Below are positions 42,832-52,243 of a stretch of DNA of 64,000 nucleotides, in pieces. Made by a program: the position numbers and the translations under genes. Position 1 is the first letter of the stretch. Each line of letters starts with the position of its first letter. The DNA lies in contig NZ_CP033070.1 of NCBI RefSeq assembly GCF_003669035.1, positions 1,426,001-1,490,000 on the forward strand, written 5' to 3'. The stretch comes from Chryseobacterium sp. 3008163 (GTDB taxonomy: Bacteria; Bacteroidota; Bacteroidia; Flavobacteriales; Weeksellaceae). Below the pieces are notes generated by a model. The model was not told the DNA's origin and did no database searches. It saw only the letters and a list, made by a program, of their open reading frames with translations.

Positions 42832-44451
42832 TTACAGAGAGACTCCTCGTCTCCATGGAATGAAATCATTCTGATTAAGAACGTCCGCTTTGGTTTTTAC
42901 TTCGCCGCTTGCTACGTTGATGATGAGTTCCAGAAGTTCGTCTGCCGCTTCGGGAATTGTTTTTTCTCCGCTGATTACGGTACCTGCATTGAAATCAATA
43001 ATGTCTGACATTTTTTCTGCCAAAACCGTGTTGGAAGAAATCTTTACAACCGGAGAAATAGGATTTCCCATCGGAGTTCCAAGACCTGTGGTGAAAAGTA
43101 CCACTGTTGCACCTGAACCTACTAAAGCCGTTGTACATTCGGCATCATTTCCGGGAGTACATAGAAGATTCAGACCTGGTTTTGTAGCATATTCTGTAAA
43201 ATCAAGAACTTCCACAATTGGGGCAGCTCCTCCTTTTTTAGAGGCTCCTGCGGATTTCATGGCATCGGTAATTAAACCATCTTTGATGTTTCCGGGAGAC
43301 GGATTCATATCAAATCCTGATCCTGCCGCAACCACAGAGGCTTCAAAATCTTTCATCAGCTTCAGGAATTTTACACCGTCTTCATCGTTGATGCAACGGT
43401 TCACCAGCTCCTGCTCTACTCCACACAATTCAGGGAACTCAGCCAGCATTGTTGTTCCGCCTACTGCCGCCATAATATCTGAAACTTCGCCCAAAACTGG
43501 GTTTGCAGAAATTCCTGAGAAACCGTCTGAGCCGCCACATTCCAAACCAATGTTCAGTTTGGTGATAGATGCCGGTTTTCTCTCTATTTCGTTGGCTTTT
43601 TTAATGCCTTCGTATGAATCTTTGATAACGCCGGTCAGCATTTCATCGATGGTACCCGATTTTTGCTGTTCGTAAACGACGATTGGTTTTTTGTTATTTG
43701 GAGCCAGTGCGTGCAGTGAATCCATAAAAATCTGCACCTGAAGATTCTGACAGCCTAAGCTGAGAACAGTAGCTCCGGCAACATTCGGATTGTTGACGTA
43801 TCCTGCGAACAGTCTTCCCAACGCTTCAGCATCCTGACGGATTCCGCCACAACCGCCCTGGTGCGTGATGAATCTTACGTCGATATTTTTAAATACTCTT
43901 GTATCAGGTTCTTCCTCTTCCACCGCAACATCAGCAGTTGCACCGCCGTTCAGTAACGAACGAAGTAAAAGTTGGTGTTTGCTGGCTTTATCGTGAAGTA
44001 ATTCTTTTTCGAAAATATCCTTCAGTGTTTCGATATTCTTGTTTTCGCAGAATACCAACGGGAAAAACAGCCACACGTTTTCTGTTCCTACCTGTCCGTC
44101 TTCGCGGTGGTAGCCCATGAACGTACGGTCTTTCCACTTGTCAACATTGGGTGGAGTCCAGCCCAAAGTAGCGGTTTTCCCGACCACTTTTGCACTTTGG
44201 TGCTTTACGTTTTCGGTGGTAATAACTTCGCCTTTCTTGATGGATTGGTTGGCTTTTCCAACGATTACGCCATACATCAAAATATGGTCGCCATCCTTAA
44301 AATCTACGGCAGCGAATTTATGTTTTGCTTTAATATCTTTAAGAATCGTATAATCTGTACCGTCTAAGTGCACCGATTCTCCGGCAGGCAAATCCATCAA
44401 CGCTACAATAACGTTGTCTTTGGGATTTACTTTCAGTACTTTCTTTTGCAT
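42832..44451 (-). CDS. uxaA: Altronate dehydratase
   Basis: 539 residues. N-terminal SAF domain (about 1-90, GESVHLDGTDYTIL) fused to the UxaA catalytic domain. Cys-containing motifs THQGGCGGIRQDAEAL, LSLGCQNLQ, GLECGGSDGFSGISANP and LLCTPGNDAECTTALVGSG are consistent with an iron-dependent dehydratase. Converts D-altronate to 2-keto-3-deoxygluconate in the galacturonate pathway. Starts 6 bases after the uxaB stop; last gene of the leftward catabolic block. Confidence 0.95.
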   Translation of the reverse strand: MQKKVLKVNPKDNVIVALMDLPAGESVHLDGTDYTILKDIKAKHKFAAVDFKDGDHILMYGVIVGKANQSIKKGEVITTENVKHQSAKVVGKTATLGWTPPNVDKWKDRTFMGYHREDGQVGTENVWLFFPLVFCENKNIETLKDIFEKELLHDKASKHQLLLRSLLNGGATADVAVEEEEPDTRVFKNIDVRFITHQGGCGGIRQDAEALGRLFAGYVNNPNVAGATVLSLGCQNLQVQIFMDSLHALAPNNKKPIVVYEQQKSGTIDEMLTGVIKDSYEGIKKANEIERKPASITKLNIGLECGGSDGFSGISANPVLGEVSDIMAAVGGTTMLAEFPELCGVEQELVNRCINDEDGVKFLKLMKDFEASVVAAGSGFDMNPSPGNIKDGLITDAMKSAGASKKGGAAPIVEVLDFTEYATKPGLNLLCTPGNDAECTTALVGSGATVVLFTTGLGTPMGNPISPVVKISSNTVLAEKMSDIIDFNAGTVISGEKTIPEAADELLELIINVASGEVKTKADVLNQNDFIPWRRGVSL

Positions 44452-44457
44452 GATTGT

Positions 44458-45921
44458 TTAAGAATAAAATTGAATAAAATTTTTGTAAGCAGTTTCCATG
44501 TCATTGTGATCGATTTCGTACAATGCTTTTGCTACTGCGGCTTTCAGACCTTCCACATTTGTAAGGTCGGTATCCCAGAATAGTTTTTCGCTTAATGCCT
44601 GTTCTGAAACGACTTCGTAATCTTCGTTTTTCCAGATTTCTTTGAATCTGTTGATGATAGCTTCTTCATCATTCAGAGGAAGAGATTTTTCACCAAAACT
44701 TCCCTGATAGAATCTGATTAAACTTGCCAGAGAGAACGTTAAGTTCAACGGAAGTTTGTTATTTCTTTCAACATAAGTCAACAAACTCGGAACGACTCTT
44801 ACTTTAAATTTAGAAACAAAATATAAAGCAATGCTTGCCAAATGATGCTTAATGAAAGGGTTTCTGAATCTGTCGAAAACTTCTTCCGCAAATTCTTTCA
44901 GTTCAGTTTCATCTAAACCTAAAGTCTGATTAACTTCATTAAATATCGATTCGCTTAAAAAAGTTCCGATAAACTGGTCATCAATCGCTTCTTTTACGAT
45001 TTCTTTTCCTGCTAAAATGGCCGGAGCCAACATCAACGTATGTCCACCATTCAGGATTCTCACTTTTCTCAAACGGTATGGCTGAATATCATCCACCACC
45101 AAAATCTGTTCGTTGATTTGATCGAATGGAATTCTCTGTTTTAAATCTTCACCCCCCTGAATCACCCATAAAAGGAATGTTTCAGAAACCACCATCATCG
45201 GATCTTCATAATCCAACTGATCTTCATATGTCGCCGCGTCATCTTTCGGGTAACCCGGCACAATTCTGTCGACCAAAGTATTGTGGAAGTGATTGCTCTG
45301 TTCAACCCATTGCGCAAAACCTTCTTCTAAATTCCAAAGTTGGGCATATTTTAAGATAATATTTTTTAAAACAACCGCATTTTCTTCAATCAGCTCGCAG
45401 GGAATAATTCTTAAACCTTTATCTGACGCTCCATTGAAATGCTTGTACCTTTCATGAAGTAAAACCGCTACTTTCGCAGGGAAATTTTTGTGCGGACCTT
45501 CGTAGGTATTTTCAGTTTCGTCGTAAGCAATTCCAGTTTCGGTTGTATTTGAAAAGACAAATTCAAGCTCTTCTTCCTTTGCTAATTCTAAAAAACTATT
45601 ATAATCTGTATAAGGATTAATCGACTTCTGAATCGCTGAAATAACGCATTTCTCATCGATGATTTCACCTTTTTTTATACCTCTTGAAAATAAAGTATAC
45701 AAATTCCCCTGTTCTTCAAGCTTGTGAACCGAACCATTTGGAGTAGGCTGAATGTTTACAATTCCTGCATTGAAAGCTGCTTCTTTATTTAATTTATCGA
45801 CTACATAATCTGTAAATCCACGCATGAAGTTTCCTCCACCGAATTGTATGATTTTGATTGGTAATTTTGTATCTATACCGCTGTTTTGACGGTTTAACTG
45901 TTGTTTTGTCTGATTTTCCAT
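44458..45921 (-). CDS. uxaB: Tagaturonate reductase
   Basis: 487 residues, mannitol dehydrogenase superfamily. N-terminal Rossmann motif IIQFGGGNFMRGFTDYVVD near residue 25; NTTETGIAYDETEN; and the catalytic KVRILNGGHTLMLAPA near 290 with Lys, Asn and His. NAD(H)-dependent reduction of D-tagaturonate to D-altronate, between UxaC and UxaA. The 293-base upstream gap contains R1 and R2 repeats. Confidence 0.95.
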   Translation of the reverse strand: MENQTKQQLNRQNSGIDTKLPIKIIQFGGGNFMRGFTDYVVDKLNKEAAFNAGIVNIQPTPNGSVHKLEEQGNLYTLFSRGIKKGEIIDEKCVISAIQKSINPYTDYNSFLELAKEEELEFVFSNTTETGIAYDETENTYEGPHKNFPAKVAVLLHERYKHFNGASDKGLRIIPCELIEENAVVLKNIILKYAQLWNLEEGFAQWVEQSNHFHNTLVDRIVPGYPKDDAATYEDQLDYEDPMMVVSETFLLWVIQGGEDLKQRIPFDQINEQILVVDDIQPYRLRKVRILNGGHTLMLAPAILAGKEIVKEAIDDQFIGTFLSESIFNEVNQTLGLDETELKEFAEEVFDRFRNPFIKHHLASIALYFVSKFKVRVVPSLLTYVERNNKLPLNLTFSLASLIRFYQGSFGEKSLPLNDEEAIINRFKEIWKNEDYEVVSEQALSEKLFWDTDLTNVEGLKAAVAKALYEIDHNDMETAYKNFIQFYS

Positions 45922-45986
45922 TTTTCTAAATTGAATTAAATTGTGCTTTTAATTCTGTTTAATCATGATGCGGGATGCTGTCTTTA

Positions 45987-46072
45987 AACGCAAAGTCCGC
46001 TAAGATTTTTTTTAATGCTTGATGTATATTTTTAAGTTCGCAAAGGCGTTCTACTTAGCAAAGAACTCAAAG
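45987..46072. repeat. Interspersed repeat R1, copy 2
   Basis: AACGCAAAGTCCGCTAAG, then GATGTATATTTTTAAGTTCG and CAAAGGCGTTCTACTTAGC. Same layout as the copies at 48500 and 49676. Confidence 0.78.
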
Positions 46073-46082
46073 TTTTATATTT

Positions 46083-46204
46083 GAACCATTAAGATTTATT
46101 AAGGAATTAAGATTAGTTAAGAGAAATATTTCTTAAGATTGAACTTCGATTTGCTTGCAAATTTTTAATCTTTCTTAACTTCTTAATTCTCCTTAATGGT
46201 TTAA
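46083..46204. repeat. Long imperfect palindrome R2, copy 1
   Basis: Ends GAACCATTAAG and CTTAATGGTTT; interior rich in TTAAG/CTTAA. Between exuT and uxaB. Related copies at 49811-49936 and 63705-63863. Confidence 0.72.
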
Positions 46205-46214
46205 ATTTTATTTT

Positions 46215-47750
46215 CTATTTACTGATTACCTTATATTTTGGAACCAATGATTTCATTACGACCCATGCAATAAGATAAGCGACTGCACAGATTGAGAAAA
46301 TGATCATGTATCCTTTGTCAATTCCGTCTGAAACCACTGCACCTGATTTTTCTAACTGTTTGAAAAAATCATCCGGTAAACGGTCGTTGACATACTGTGG
46401 ATATTTTTCCAACAGAGGAACTCCGTCAACGGTTGACCATGCTTTGTGTGAGTGATCAAATAAAACTCCTGAAGATTTATTGATGATAAACGATCCGATT
46501 CCTCCTGCCATTCCGCCAATTCCTGTGATGGTTGCGATGGCTTTTTTCGGGAACATATCGCCCACTGTTGAGAAGATATTGGCTGACCACGCTTGGTGTG
46601 CTGCTCCTGCAACTCCGATAATTAAAACCGGAATCCAATAAGTAATTGTTCCTAGAGGTTGTGCTAAAAGTGCCAACAGAGGGAAAAATGCGAAAATCAA
46701 CATCGCTTTCATTCTTCCTGTGTAAGCATTCATTCCTAATTTTTCAACAAAATATTTTGGAAGCCATCCTCCGATAATCGACAGCAAAGTAATCATGTAC
46801 AATACGAATAATGGCAATGCACTTTGTGTGGAATCCATTCCGTAAACCGAACTCAAATAAGCGGGAGTCCAGAATAGGAAGAACCACCAAACGCCGTCTG
46901 TCATGAACTTTCCGAAGGCAAAAGCCCAGGTCTGTCTGTAGCTGAAACATTCTTTGAACGTAAATACTTTTTCCGGAACTGAAGTATCTTCATTAGGGAG
47001 ATCGTCCTGATCCTGATTGATATACGTTAATTCGTGCTCGTTAACTCTTTTATGTAAATGTGGCTTTTTGTAAACGAATACCCAAAGTCCCATCCATACA
47101 AACCCAAGCGCACCGATGATGATAAATGCCCATTCCCAACCCATTGATTTTGCAATAAATGGAATCGTAAGCGGTGCAGCCAAAGCTCCTACTGTCGCTC
47201 CTGCATTCCAGATACTTGTAGAAAATGCTCTGTCTTTTTTAGGAAAATATTCTGCCGTCGTTTTGATCGCTGCCGGGAAATTTCCTGCCTCACCAATCGC
47301 CAATACGAAACGTGCAAAAACAAATAAGGTAACACTTGTACTGATGATGGCAGAAGTATTGGAAACTGTTCCGATTAATTCTTTAGAACCATGAAAACCG
47401 GCCGTCCAAGTCCCAGTAAGAATTCCTGAAGTTGCTATTCCACAGAATGCGTGTAAAACTGCCCCGATCGACCAAACTCCGATTGCCCAAAGGAAACCTT
47501 TTTTGGTATCCATGAAATCCACGAATTTTCCTGCGAAAAGCATTCCCACCGCATAAAATATGGAGAATAATGCGGTGATGTTTCCGTAATCATTGTTATT
47601 CCAGTGAAATTCCGGTGCGATAAAATCTTTCCACGTCAAAGATAAAACCTGACGATCCAGATAATTGATCGTGGTGGCGAGAAATAAAAGAAGACAGATC
47701 GTCCACCTGTATTGTGTCGGCTTAAGAGATTTAACTGAACTCATAGTCAT
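46215..47750 (-). CDS. exuT: Hexuronate MFS transporter
   Basis: 511 residues with about twelve membrane helices. The N-terminus RWTICLLLFLATTINYLDRQVLSLTW is the classical anion:cation symporter (ExuT/GudP) signature; FARFVLAIGEAGNFPAAIKT and YFPKKDRAFSTSIWNAGATV follow. Proton symport of galacturonate/glucuronate across the inner membrane. Begins 4 bases after the eda stop, so the two are co-transcribed. Confidence 0.93.
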   Translation of the reverse strand: MTMSSVKSLKPTQYRWTICLLLFLATTINYLDRQVLSLTWKDFIAPEFHWNNNDYGNITALFSIFYAVGMLFAGKFVDFMDTKKGFLWAIGVWSIGAVLHAFCGIATSGILTGTWTAGFHGSKELIGTVSNTSAIISTSVTLFVFARFVLAIGEAGNFPAAIKTTAEYFPKKDRAFSTSIWNAGATVGALAAPLTIPFIAKSMGWEWAFIIIGALGFVWMGLWVFVYKKPHLHKRVNEHELTYINQDQDDLPNEDTSVPEKVFTFKECFSYRQTWAFAFGKFMTDGVWWFFLFWTPAYLSSVYGMDSTQSALPLFVLYMITLLSIIGGWLPKYFVEKLGMNAYTGRMKAMLIFAFFPLLALLAQPLGTITYWIPVLIIGVAGAAHQAWSANIFSTVGDMFPKKAIATITGIGGMAGGIGSFIINKSSGVLFDHSHKAWSTVDGVPLLEKYPQYVNDRLPDDFFKQLEKSGAVVSDGIDKGYMIIFSICAVAYLIAWVVMKSLVPKYKVISK

Positions 47751-47754
47751 TTAT

Positions 47755-48414
47755 TTATTTTAAAGTCTGAATGATATCCAGCACTTTTTTGGTTTCAATT
47801 TCTATCGTCGCATAGTCTTTCGCAAGCATCAATTCTTTGCTTACCAGCTTGCTTCCCATTCCTACTGCAGAAACTCCGGCTTTGAACCAGCTTTCAATGC
47901 TTTCCTTCGTAGTATCAACACCACCAGTCGGCATAAATTTCAGATTCGGGAAAACATCTTTGATGGCGCTCATAAATCCAGGTCCCAAAGCGTTCCCCGG
48001 GAATAATTTAATGAAAGTTACCCCAGCCGTTTCAGCCTCAATAATTTCTGTCGGAGTCATACAACCCGGGCTGTACAACAAATCTTTCGGAATTAAAAAT
48101 GCTGCAACTTCCGCCACAAAACCAGGACTGATAAAGAAATCCGCTCCTGCTTTGTAATAATCTTCAGCTTGCTGTACATTTTTAATGGTTCCGATTCCGA
48201 GAAGCATTTCAGGCATTTCTGCGTTACGAACTTCTACCATTTTTGTGAAATTGCTCAACGCAGCTTCTCCTCGGCTGGTATATTCTACCGCACGGATTCC
48301 TGCTTTGTAAAGCGATCTCAATATTTCTAAAGTTACCGTTTCATCAGCATTGTAATACAGAGGCAAAGCTCCCTGATCAATAATGATGTTTGTAACCAAT
48401 TGAATTTTTGTCAT
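47755..48414 (-). CDS. eda: KDPG aldolase (2-keto-3-deoxy-6-phosphogluconate aldolase)
   Basis: 219 residues, class I aldolase barrel. Schiff-base lysine in TFIKLFPGNALGPGFM near residue 136; MLLGIGTIKNVQQAEDYYKAGADF and FMPTGGVDTT are phosphate- and carboxylate-binding segments. Cleaves KDPG to pyruvate and glyceraldehyde-3-phosphate, the last step of the uronate pathway. Confidence 0.94.
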   Translation of the reverse strand: MTKIQLVTNIIIDQGALPLYYNADETVTLEILRSLYKAGIRAVEYTSRGEAALSNFTKMVEVRNAEMPEMLLGIGTIKNVQQAEDYYKAGADFFISPGFVAEVAAFLIPKDLLYSPGCMTPTEIIEAETAGVTFIKLFPGNALGPGFMSAIKDVFPNLKFMPTGGVDTTKESIESWFKAGVSAVGMGSKLVSKELMLAKDYATIEIETKKVLDIIQTLK

Positions 48415-48499
48415 TTTGTTTAATTATTTTGTTAAAATAATCTTTGATGAAGTTTTATCCATCCTTTGGTATGCTGTAACTTCAACACTTCCTTTTTTT

Positions 48500-48583
48500 A
48501 ACGCAAAGGGCGCAAAGATTTCTTTTAAAACTTGATGTATATTTTTGAGTTCGCAAAGGCGTTCCACTCAGCGAAGTCCGCAA
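48500..48583. repeat. Interspersed repeat R1, copy 3
   Basis: AACGCAAAGGGCGCAAAG, GATGTATATTTTTGAGTTCG and CAAAGGCGTTCCACTCAGCG. Between kdgK and eda. Confidence 0.78.
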
Positions 48584-48629
48584 TTTTTTTGTTTAAGCAA
48601 TGAGCCAATTGTTAAAAGCTAACAGCCAA

Positions 48630-49637
48630 CTACCTTTTGATTCTTCCTCCGGAATTTCCGGCCATTACTTCGAGGATATCTTCTGCGCTGCAGTAATTAA
48701 TGTCGCCTAAAATAGTGTGTTTGATGGCACAGGCTGCGTTGGCGAAATTTAAAGCTTTTTCGTCATCGAAATTTAATAAACCATAAATCAGACCTGCGGC
48801 AAAAGCATCTCCCGTTCCGATTCTGTCAACAACGTTGTCTATTTCTAAAAATTTGGTTTCAAAATAATTTCCGTTAATCAAAGCTCTTCCCTGTGTCTGC
48901 TGAGAACTCGCCGTAACGCCGATTCTTATTTTGTCGAAAATTTTATGAATGGAAGGACATTGTTTTTTTAATTCTTCACAAGCTTCCATGAAACCTTGCT
49001 GATCTGATGAAAACTGAGTTCCCAAAATTTCATTGATCTCATTTACACCACCGATGAAAATCGTTGAGTAAGAAACCAATTCCTTTAGAACCTCATTTCC
49101 GTTTTTACCATATTTCCAAAGATTGGAACGGTAAGCCGGATCGGTGGTTACTTCAATTCCCATTTCTCTGGCAGTCAACAAACCTTCTTTCAAAGTTTCG
49201 TAAGCGCCTTCTGAAATTCCGGGACTGATGCCTGTCCAGTGGAAATAGTTACAACCTTCCAAAGCTTTTTTCCAGTCTACCTGTTCGGGTTTGATGTTGG
49301 CAAAAGAACCGTTTAGTCTGTTGTAAGCAATTCTGCTCGCACGAACAGATGCACCTACTTCAAGGAAATATAAACCTAAAGGGTGTTCGTTTTTATTGAT
49401 GAAAGTCGTATCGATCCCAAAACTTTTGATGAAAGACAACGCAGATTCTCCCACAAAATCATCAGAAACATTGCTGATGTGCGTCACGTCGCAACCCATT
49501 GTTGCCAATGAAGAAGCTACGTTGAGCTCAGTTCCGCCGAAAAAGAATTCCATCTCGTGGCTCTGTTTCATTGTTTTGTTCCCGGGAGGTGAAAGCCTCA
49601 TGATTACTTCACCGAAAGTAAGTATTTTGCTAGCCAT
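48630..49637 (-). CDS. kdgK: 2-keto-3-deoxygluconate kinase
   Basis: 335 residues, PfkB/ribokinase fold. N-terminal ILTFGEVIMRLSPPG, sugar-site FFFGGTELNVASSLATMG, and C-terminal catalytic NVVDRIGTGDAFAAGLIYGL with the Asp base. Phosphorylates KDG to KDPG, where the saturated (UxaABC) and unsaturated (KduID) branches meet. A repeat-filled 215-base gap separates it from eda. Confidence 0.94.
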   Translation of the reverse strand: MASKILTFGEVIMRLSPPGNKTMKQSHEMEFFFGGTELNVASSLATMGCDVTHISNVSDDFVGESALSFIKSFGIDTTFINKNEHPLGLYFLEVGASVRASRIAYNRLNGSFANIKPEQVDWKKALEGCNYFHWTGISPGISEGAYETLKEGLLTAREMGIEVTTDPAYRSNLWKYGKNGNEVLKELVSYSTIFIGGVNEINEILGTQFSSDQQGFMEACEELKKQCPSIHKIFDKIRIGVTASSQQTQGRALINGNYFETKFLEIDNVVDRIGTGDAFAAGLIYGLLNFDDEKALNFANAACAIKHTILGDINYCSAEDILEVMAGNSGGRIKR

Positions 49638-49675
49638 ATTTAATAAATACTCTGTTTAATATCTGCTGTTATTTT

Positions 49676-49762
49676 AACGCAAAGTGCGCTAAGCTTTTCT
49701 TTTAAACTCGATGTATATTTTTAAGTTCGCAAAGGCGTTCTACTCAGCCAAGCTCACAAAGA
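49676..49762. repeat. Interspersed repeat R1, copy 4
   Basis: AACGCAAAGTGCGCTAAG, GATGTATATTTTTAAGTTCG and CAAAGGCGTTCTACTCAGCC. Confidence 0.78.
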
Positions 49763-49810
49763 CTTTTCAGGTTTAGAAAAATTGCAGATATGTAAATTAT
49801 TGTTATTATT

Positions 49811-49936
49811 TAAACCATTAAGATTTATAAGTTTTAAAGATATTTTAAGTTGAGCTTTGCTTTAAGCAGTCTGCTTAATAAATCTTGGATTTTAACTTAA
49901 AAAAACTTAACACTTTAATTATCTTAATGTTTAAAA
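49811..49936. repeat. Long imperfect palindrome R2, copy 2
   Basis: Ends TAAACCATTAAG and CTTAATGTTTAAA, with inner TTTAAGCAG and TTAAGTTGAG segments. Confidence 0.68.
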
Positions 49937-49946
49937 TTTATTTTTT

Positions 49947-50017
49947 ATCTCTCGCAGATTAAGCAAATTTTGCAGATTTAAAATTGATTTGCTTTATCAG
50001 TTCAATCTGCGAGAGAT
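49947..50017. repeat. Inverted repeat ATCTCTCGCAGATT
   Basis: 14-bp arms, perfect, around a loop of repeated GCAAATTTTGCAGATT-like units. Immediately 3' of uxaC, possibly its terminator. Confidence 0.65.
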
Positions 50018-50034
50018 TTTTATTTATTCGAAAC

Positions 50035-51432
50035 TTAAAAATCGAAATAATTTTTAGCATTATGATAACAGATATCGGAAATAGTTTTTCCGATCAGTTC
50101 CATATCATCCGGCAATTCGCCGTTTTTCATTTCTTCACCGAAAAGGTTACACAATACTCTTCTGAAATATTCGTGTCTCGGGTAAGATAAGAAACTTCTT
50201 GAATCTGTCAACATTCCTACGAAACAGCTAATTAATCCCATGTTTGAAAGGGCATTCATCTGCTTGATCATTCCGTCTTTCTGATCCAAAAACCACCAGC
50301 CCGAACCGAACTGTACCTTTCCTTTGATACTGCCGTCATTAAAATTCCCAATCATTGTTGCGAAAATTTCGTTGTCGGCAGGATTTAAGTTATATAGAAT
50401 TGTTTTGGTCAGTTTGTCTTTTCCGTCTAAAGCGTTTAATAATTTAGATAAAGTTTCAGCCTGTACGAAGTCACCGATAGAATCCCATCCCGTATCAGGA
50501 CCTAAAATTCTGTGCATTCTTTCGTTGTTGTTTCTTAAAGCTCCCAAGTGGAACTGCTGAACCCATCCGAATTTATGATACGTTTCGCCTAAGAATAATA
50601 AAATCGCAGTTTTGAATTGATTTACCTGCTTTTCAGCGATTACTTTTCCTGAAATTTTATCATTAAAGATTGCGCTTACTTCAGCTTCTGAAGCTTCCTC
50701 AAAAGAAATATTGTTCAGTCCGTGGTCGCATAATCTGCATCCGTTTTCGTGGAAATATTCTACTCTTTTTAATAAAGCATCGCACAAAGTCTGGTAAGAA
50801 TTGATTTCAATTCCTGCCGACTCGCCTAATTTGGAAATATAATCTGCGAAATTGTGGTTTTCAATTAAAATCGCTTTATCCGGACGGAAAGCGGTACTTA
50901 CTTTAATGCTGAAATCACTTTTCGCCAAATCCTGATGATAATTTAAAACATCGATCGGATCTTCTGTCGTACACAAAGATTCTACGTTCATCATTTTCAG
51001 CAAACCTCTTGTAGACTTTTCAGGAGTCTGAAGCTGTGCCGTGATGTTGTCGTAAATATCTGATGCGTTTTTCTCGTTTAACAATTCATCAATTCCGAAA
51101 TAACGCTTTAATTCCAAATGTGTCCAGTGATACAAAGGATTTCTTAAAGTATAAGGAACCGTTTTTGCCCAAGCCTCAAATTTCTCCTTGTCTGTTGCGT
51201 CACCCGTGATGAATCTTTCGTTCACGCCCATCGTACGCATTGCACGCCATTTATAATGATCGCCCGCAATCCACACTTTAGAAATATTTTCGAAAACCGT
51301 ATCTTCAGCGATATCTTTAGGAATCAAGTGATTGTGATAATCGATGATCGGCTGTTTTTCTGCGAAATTGAAGTATAATTCTTCCGCGTATTTATTTTGT
51401 AATAAAAATTGATCTGTAATAAAAGATTTCAT
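50035..51432 (-). CDS. uxaC: Glucuronate/galacturonate isomerase
   Basis: 465 residues, amidohydrolase-like barrel. Landmarks: IDYHNHLIPKDIAED near residue 30 (metal His pair), VWIAGDHYKWRAMRTMGV, NPLYHWTHLELKRYFG, HLGALRNNNERMHR and GMLTDSRSFLSYPRHEYFRR. Isomerises D-galacturonate to D-tagaturonate (and glucuronate to fructuronate). 18 bases downstream of kduD in the same operon. Confidence 0.95.
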   Translation of the reverse strand: MKSFITDQFLLQNKYAEELYFNFAEKQPIIDYHNHLIPKDIAEDTVFENISKVWIAGDHYKWRAMRTMGVNERFITGDATDKEKFEAWAKTVPYTLRNPLYHWTHLELKRYFGIDELLNEKNASDIYDNITAQLQTPEKSTRGLLKMMNVESLCTTEDPIDVLNYHQDLAKSDFSIKVSTAFRPDKAILIENHNFADYISKLGESAGIEINSYQTLCDALLKRVEYFHENGCRLCDHGLNNISFEEASEAEVSAIFNDKISGKVIAEKQVNQFKTAILLFLGETYHKFGWVQQFHLGALRNNNERMHRILGPDTGWDSIGDFVQAETLSKLLNALDGKDKLTKTILYNLNPADNEIFATMIGNFNDGSIKGKVQFGSGWWFLDQKDGMIKQMNALSNMGLISCFVGMLTDSRSFLSYPRHEYFRRVLCNLFGEEMKNGELPDDMELIGKTISDICYHNAKNYFDF

Positions 51433-51450
51433 TTCTGTAAAATTCTTGTG

Positions 51451-52233
51451 TTATTCATTAGCAGGTTTCCCGATAGTCGCCAAAATACCTCCATCCACAT
51501 AAATAATGTGTCCGTTGATAAATTTACTTGCGTCTGAAGCTAAGAAAATAGCCGTTCCTGCAAGATCTTCCGGGTTCCCCCATCTGCCTTCCGGAGTTCT
51601 GCTGATGATAAAATCGTTAAACGGATGCCCGTCTACTCTGATTGGTTCTGTTTGGCTCGTCGCAAAATATCCGGGACCAATACCGTTCACCTGAATATTG
51701 TGTTTTGCCCATTCTGTTGCTAAATTTTTGGTCAGCATTTTCAGTCCGCCTTTTGCAGAAGCGTATGCTACTACATTGTCACGGCCTAGCTCACTCATCA
51801 TAGAGCAAATATTGATGATTTTACCGGATTGTCTTTTGATCATGTGTTTCCCAACCAATTGAGACATGATGAAAGGACCGGTAAGATCTACATCGATTAC
51901 TTTTCTAAAGTCTTCCACCTCCATCTCAATAGCCGGAACACGTTTGATGATCCCTGCATTATTGACTAAGATGTCTATTTTCCCATGAGTAGCAAGCATT
52001 AATGCTACTTTCTGAGCAGCTTCACGTTCGTCCGTCACATCAAAAAGATAACCTGTAGCGCTATATCCTTTGCTGTGATAATAGTCTAAAGCTTCATCTA
52101 ATTTTGAGGGAGTTGTACTTGTGATTGCCAGTTCAGCACCTGCAGAGGCAAGACCTTCAGCCATTGCCATTCCTAATCCGTGAGTACCACCAGTTACAAC
52201 GGCTACTTTTCCGGATAAATCGAATAAATTCAT
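51451..52233 (-). CDS. kduD: 2-deoxy-D-gluconate 3-dehydrogenase (KduD)
   Basis: 260 residues, short-chain dehydrogenase. Cofactor motif VVTGGTHGLGMAMAEGLA near residue 12, LVNNAGII near 90, catalytic Ser in ICSMMSELG and YASAK (Tyr/Lys) near 156. Reduces 2,5-diketo-3-deoxygluconate to KDG, the second step for unsaturated uronate released by pectate lyase and GH105. 10 bases after kduI. Confidence 0.93.
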   Translation of the reverse strand: MNLFDLSGKVAVVTGGTHGLGMAMAEGLASAGAELAITSTTPSKLDEALDYYHSKGYSATGYLFDVTDEREAAQKVALMLATHGKIDILVNNAGIIKRVPAIEMEVEDFRKVIDVDLTGPFIMSQLVGKHMIKRQSGKIINICSMMSELGRDNVVAYASAKGGLKMLTKNLATEWAKHNIQVNGIGPGYFATSQTEPIRVDGHPFNDFIISRTPEGRWGNPEDLAGTAIFLASDASKFINGHIIYVDGGILATIGKPANE

Positions 52234-52243
52234 GTAGAAAAAA

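Larger units (their letters stand above)
49638..50034. other. Repeat-rich gap between uxaC and kdgK
   Basis: Three repeat types in 397 bases: R1 (49676-49762), R2 (49811-49936) and an inverted repeat at 49947-50017 (ATCTCTCGCAGATT / AATCTGCGAGAGAT). No gene or clear promoter seen. Confidence 0.7.

Noticed and set aside
42890..43675. 261-codon plus-strand frame opposite uxaA
   Set aside because: Antisense shadow of a well-conserved enzyme gene; no signal of its own.
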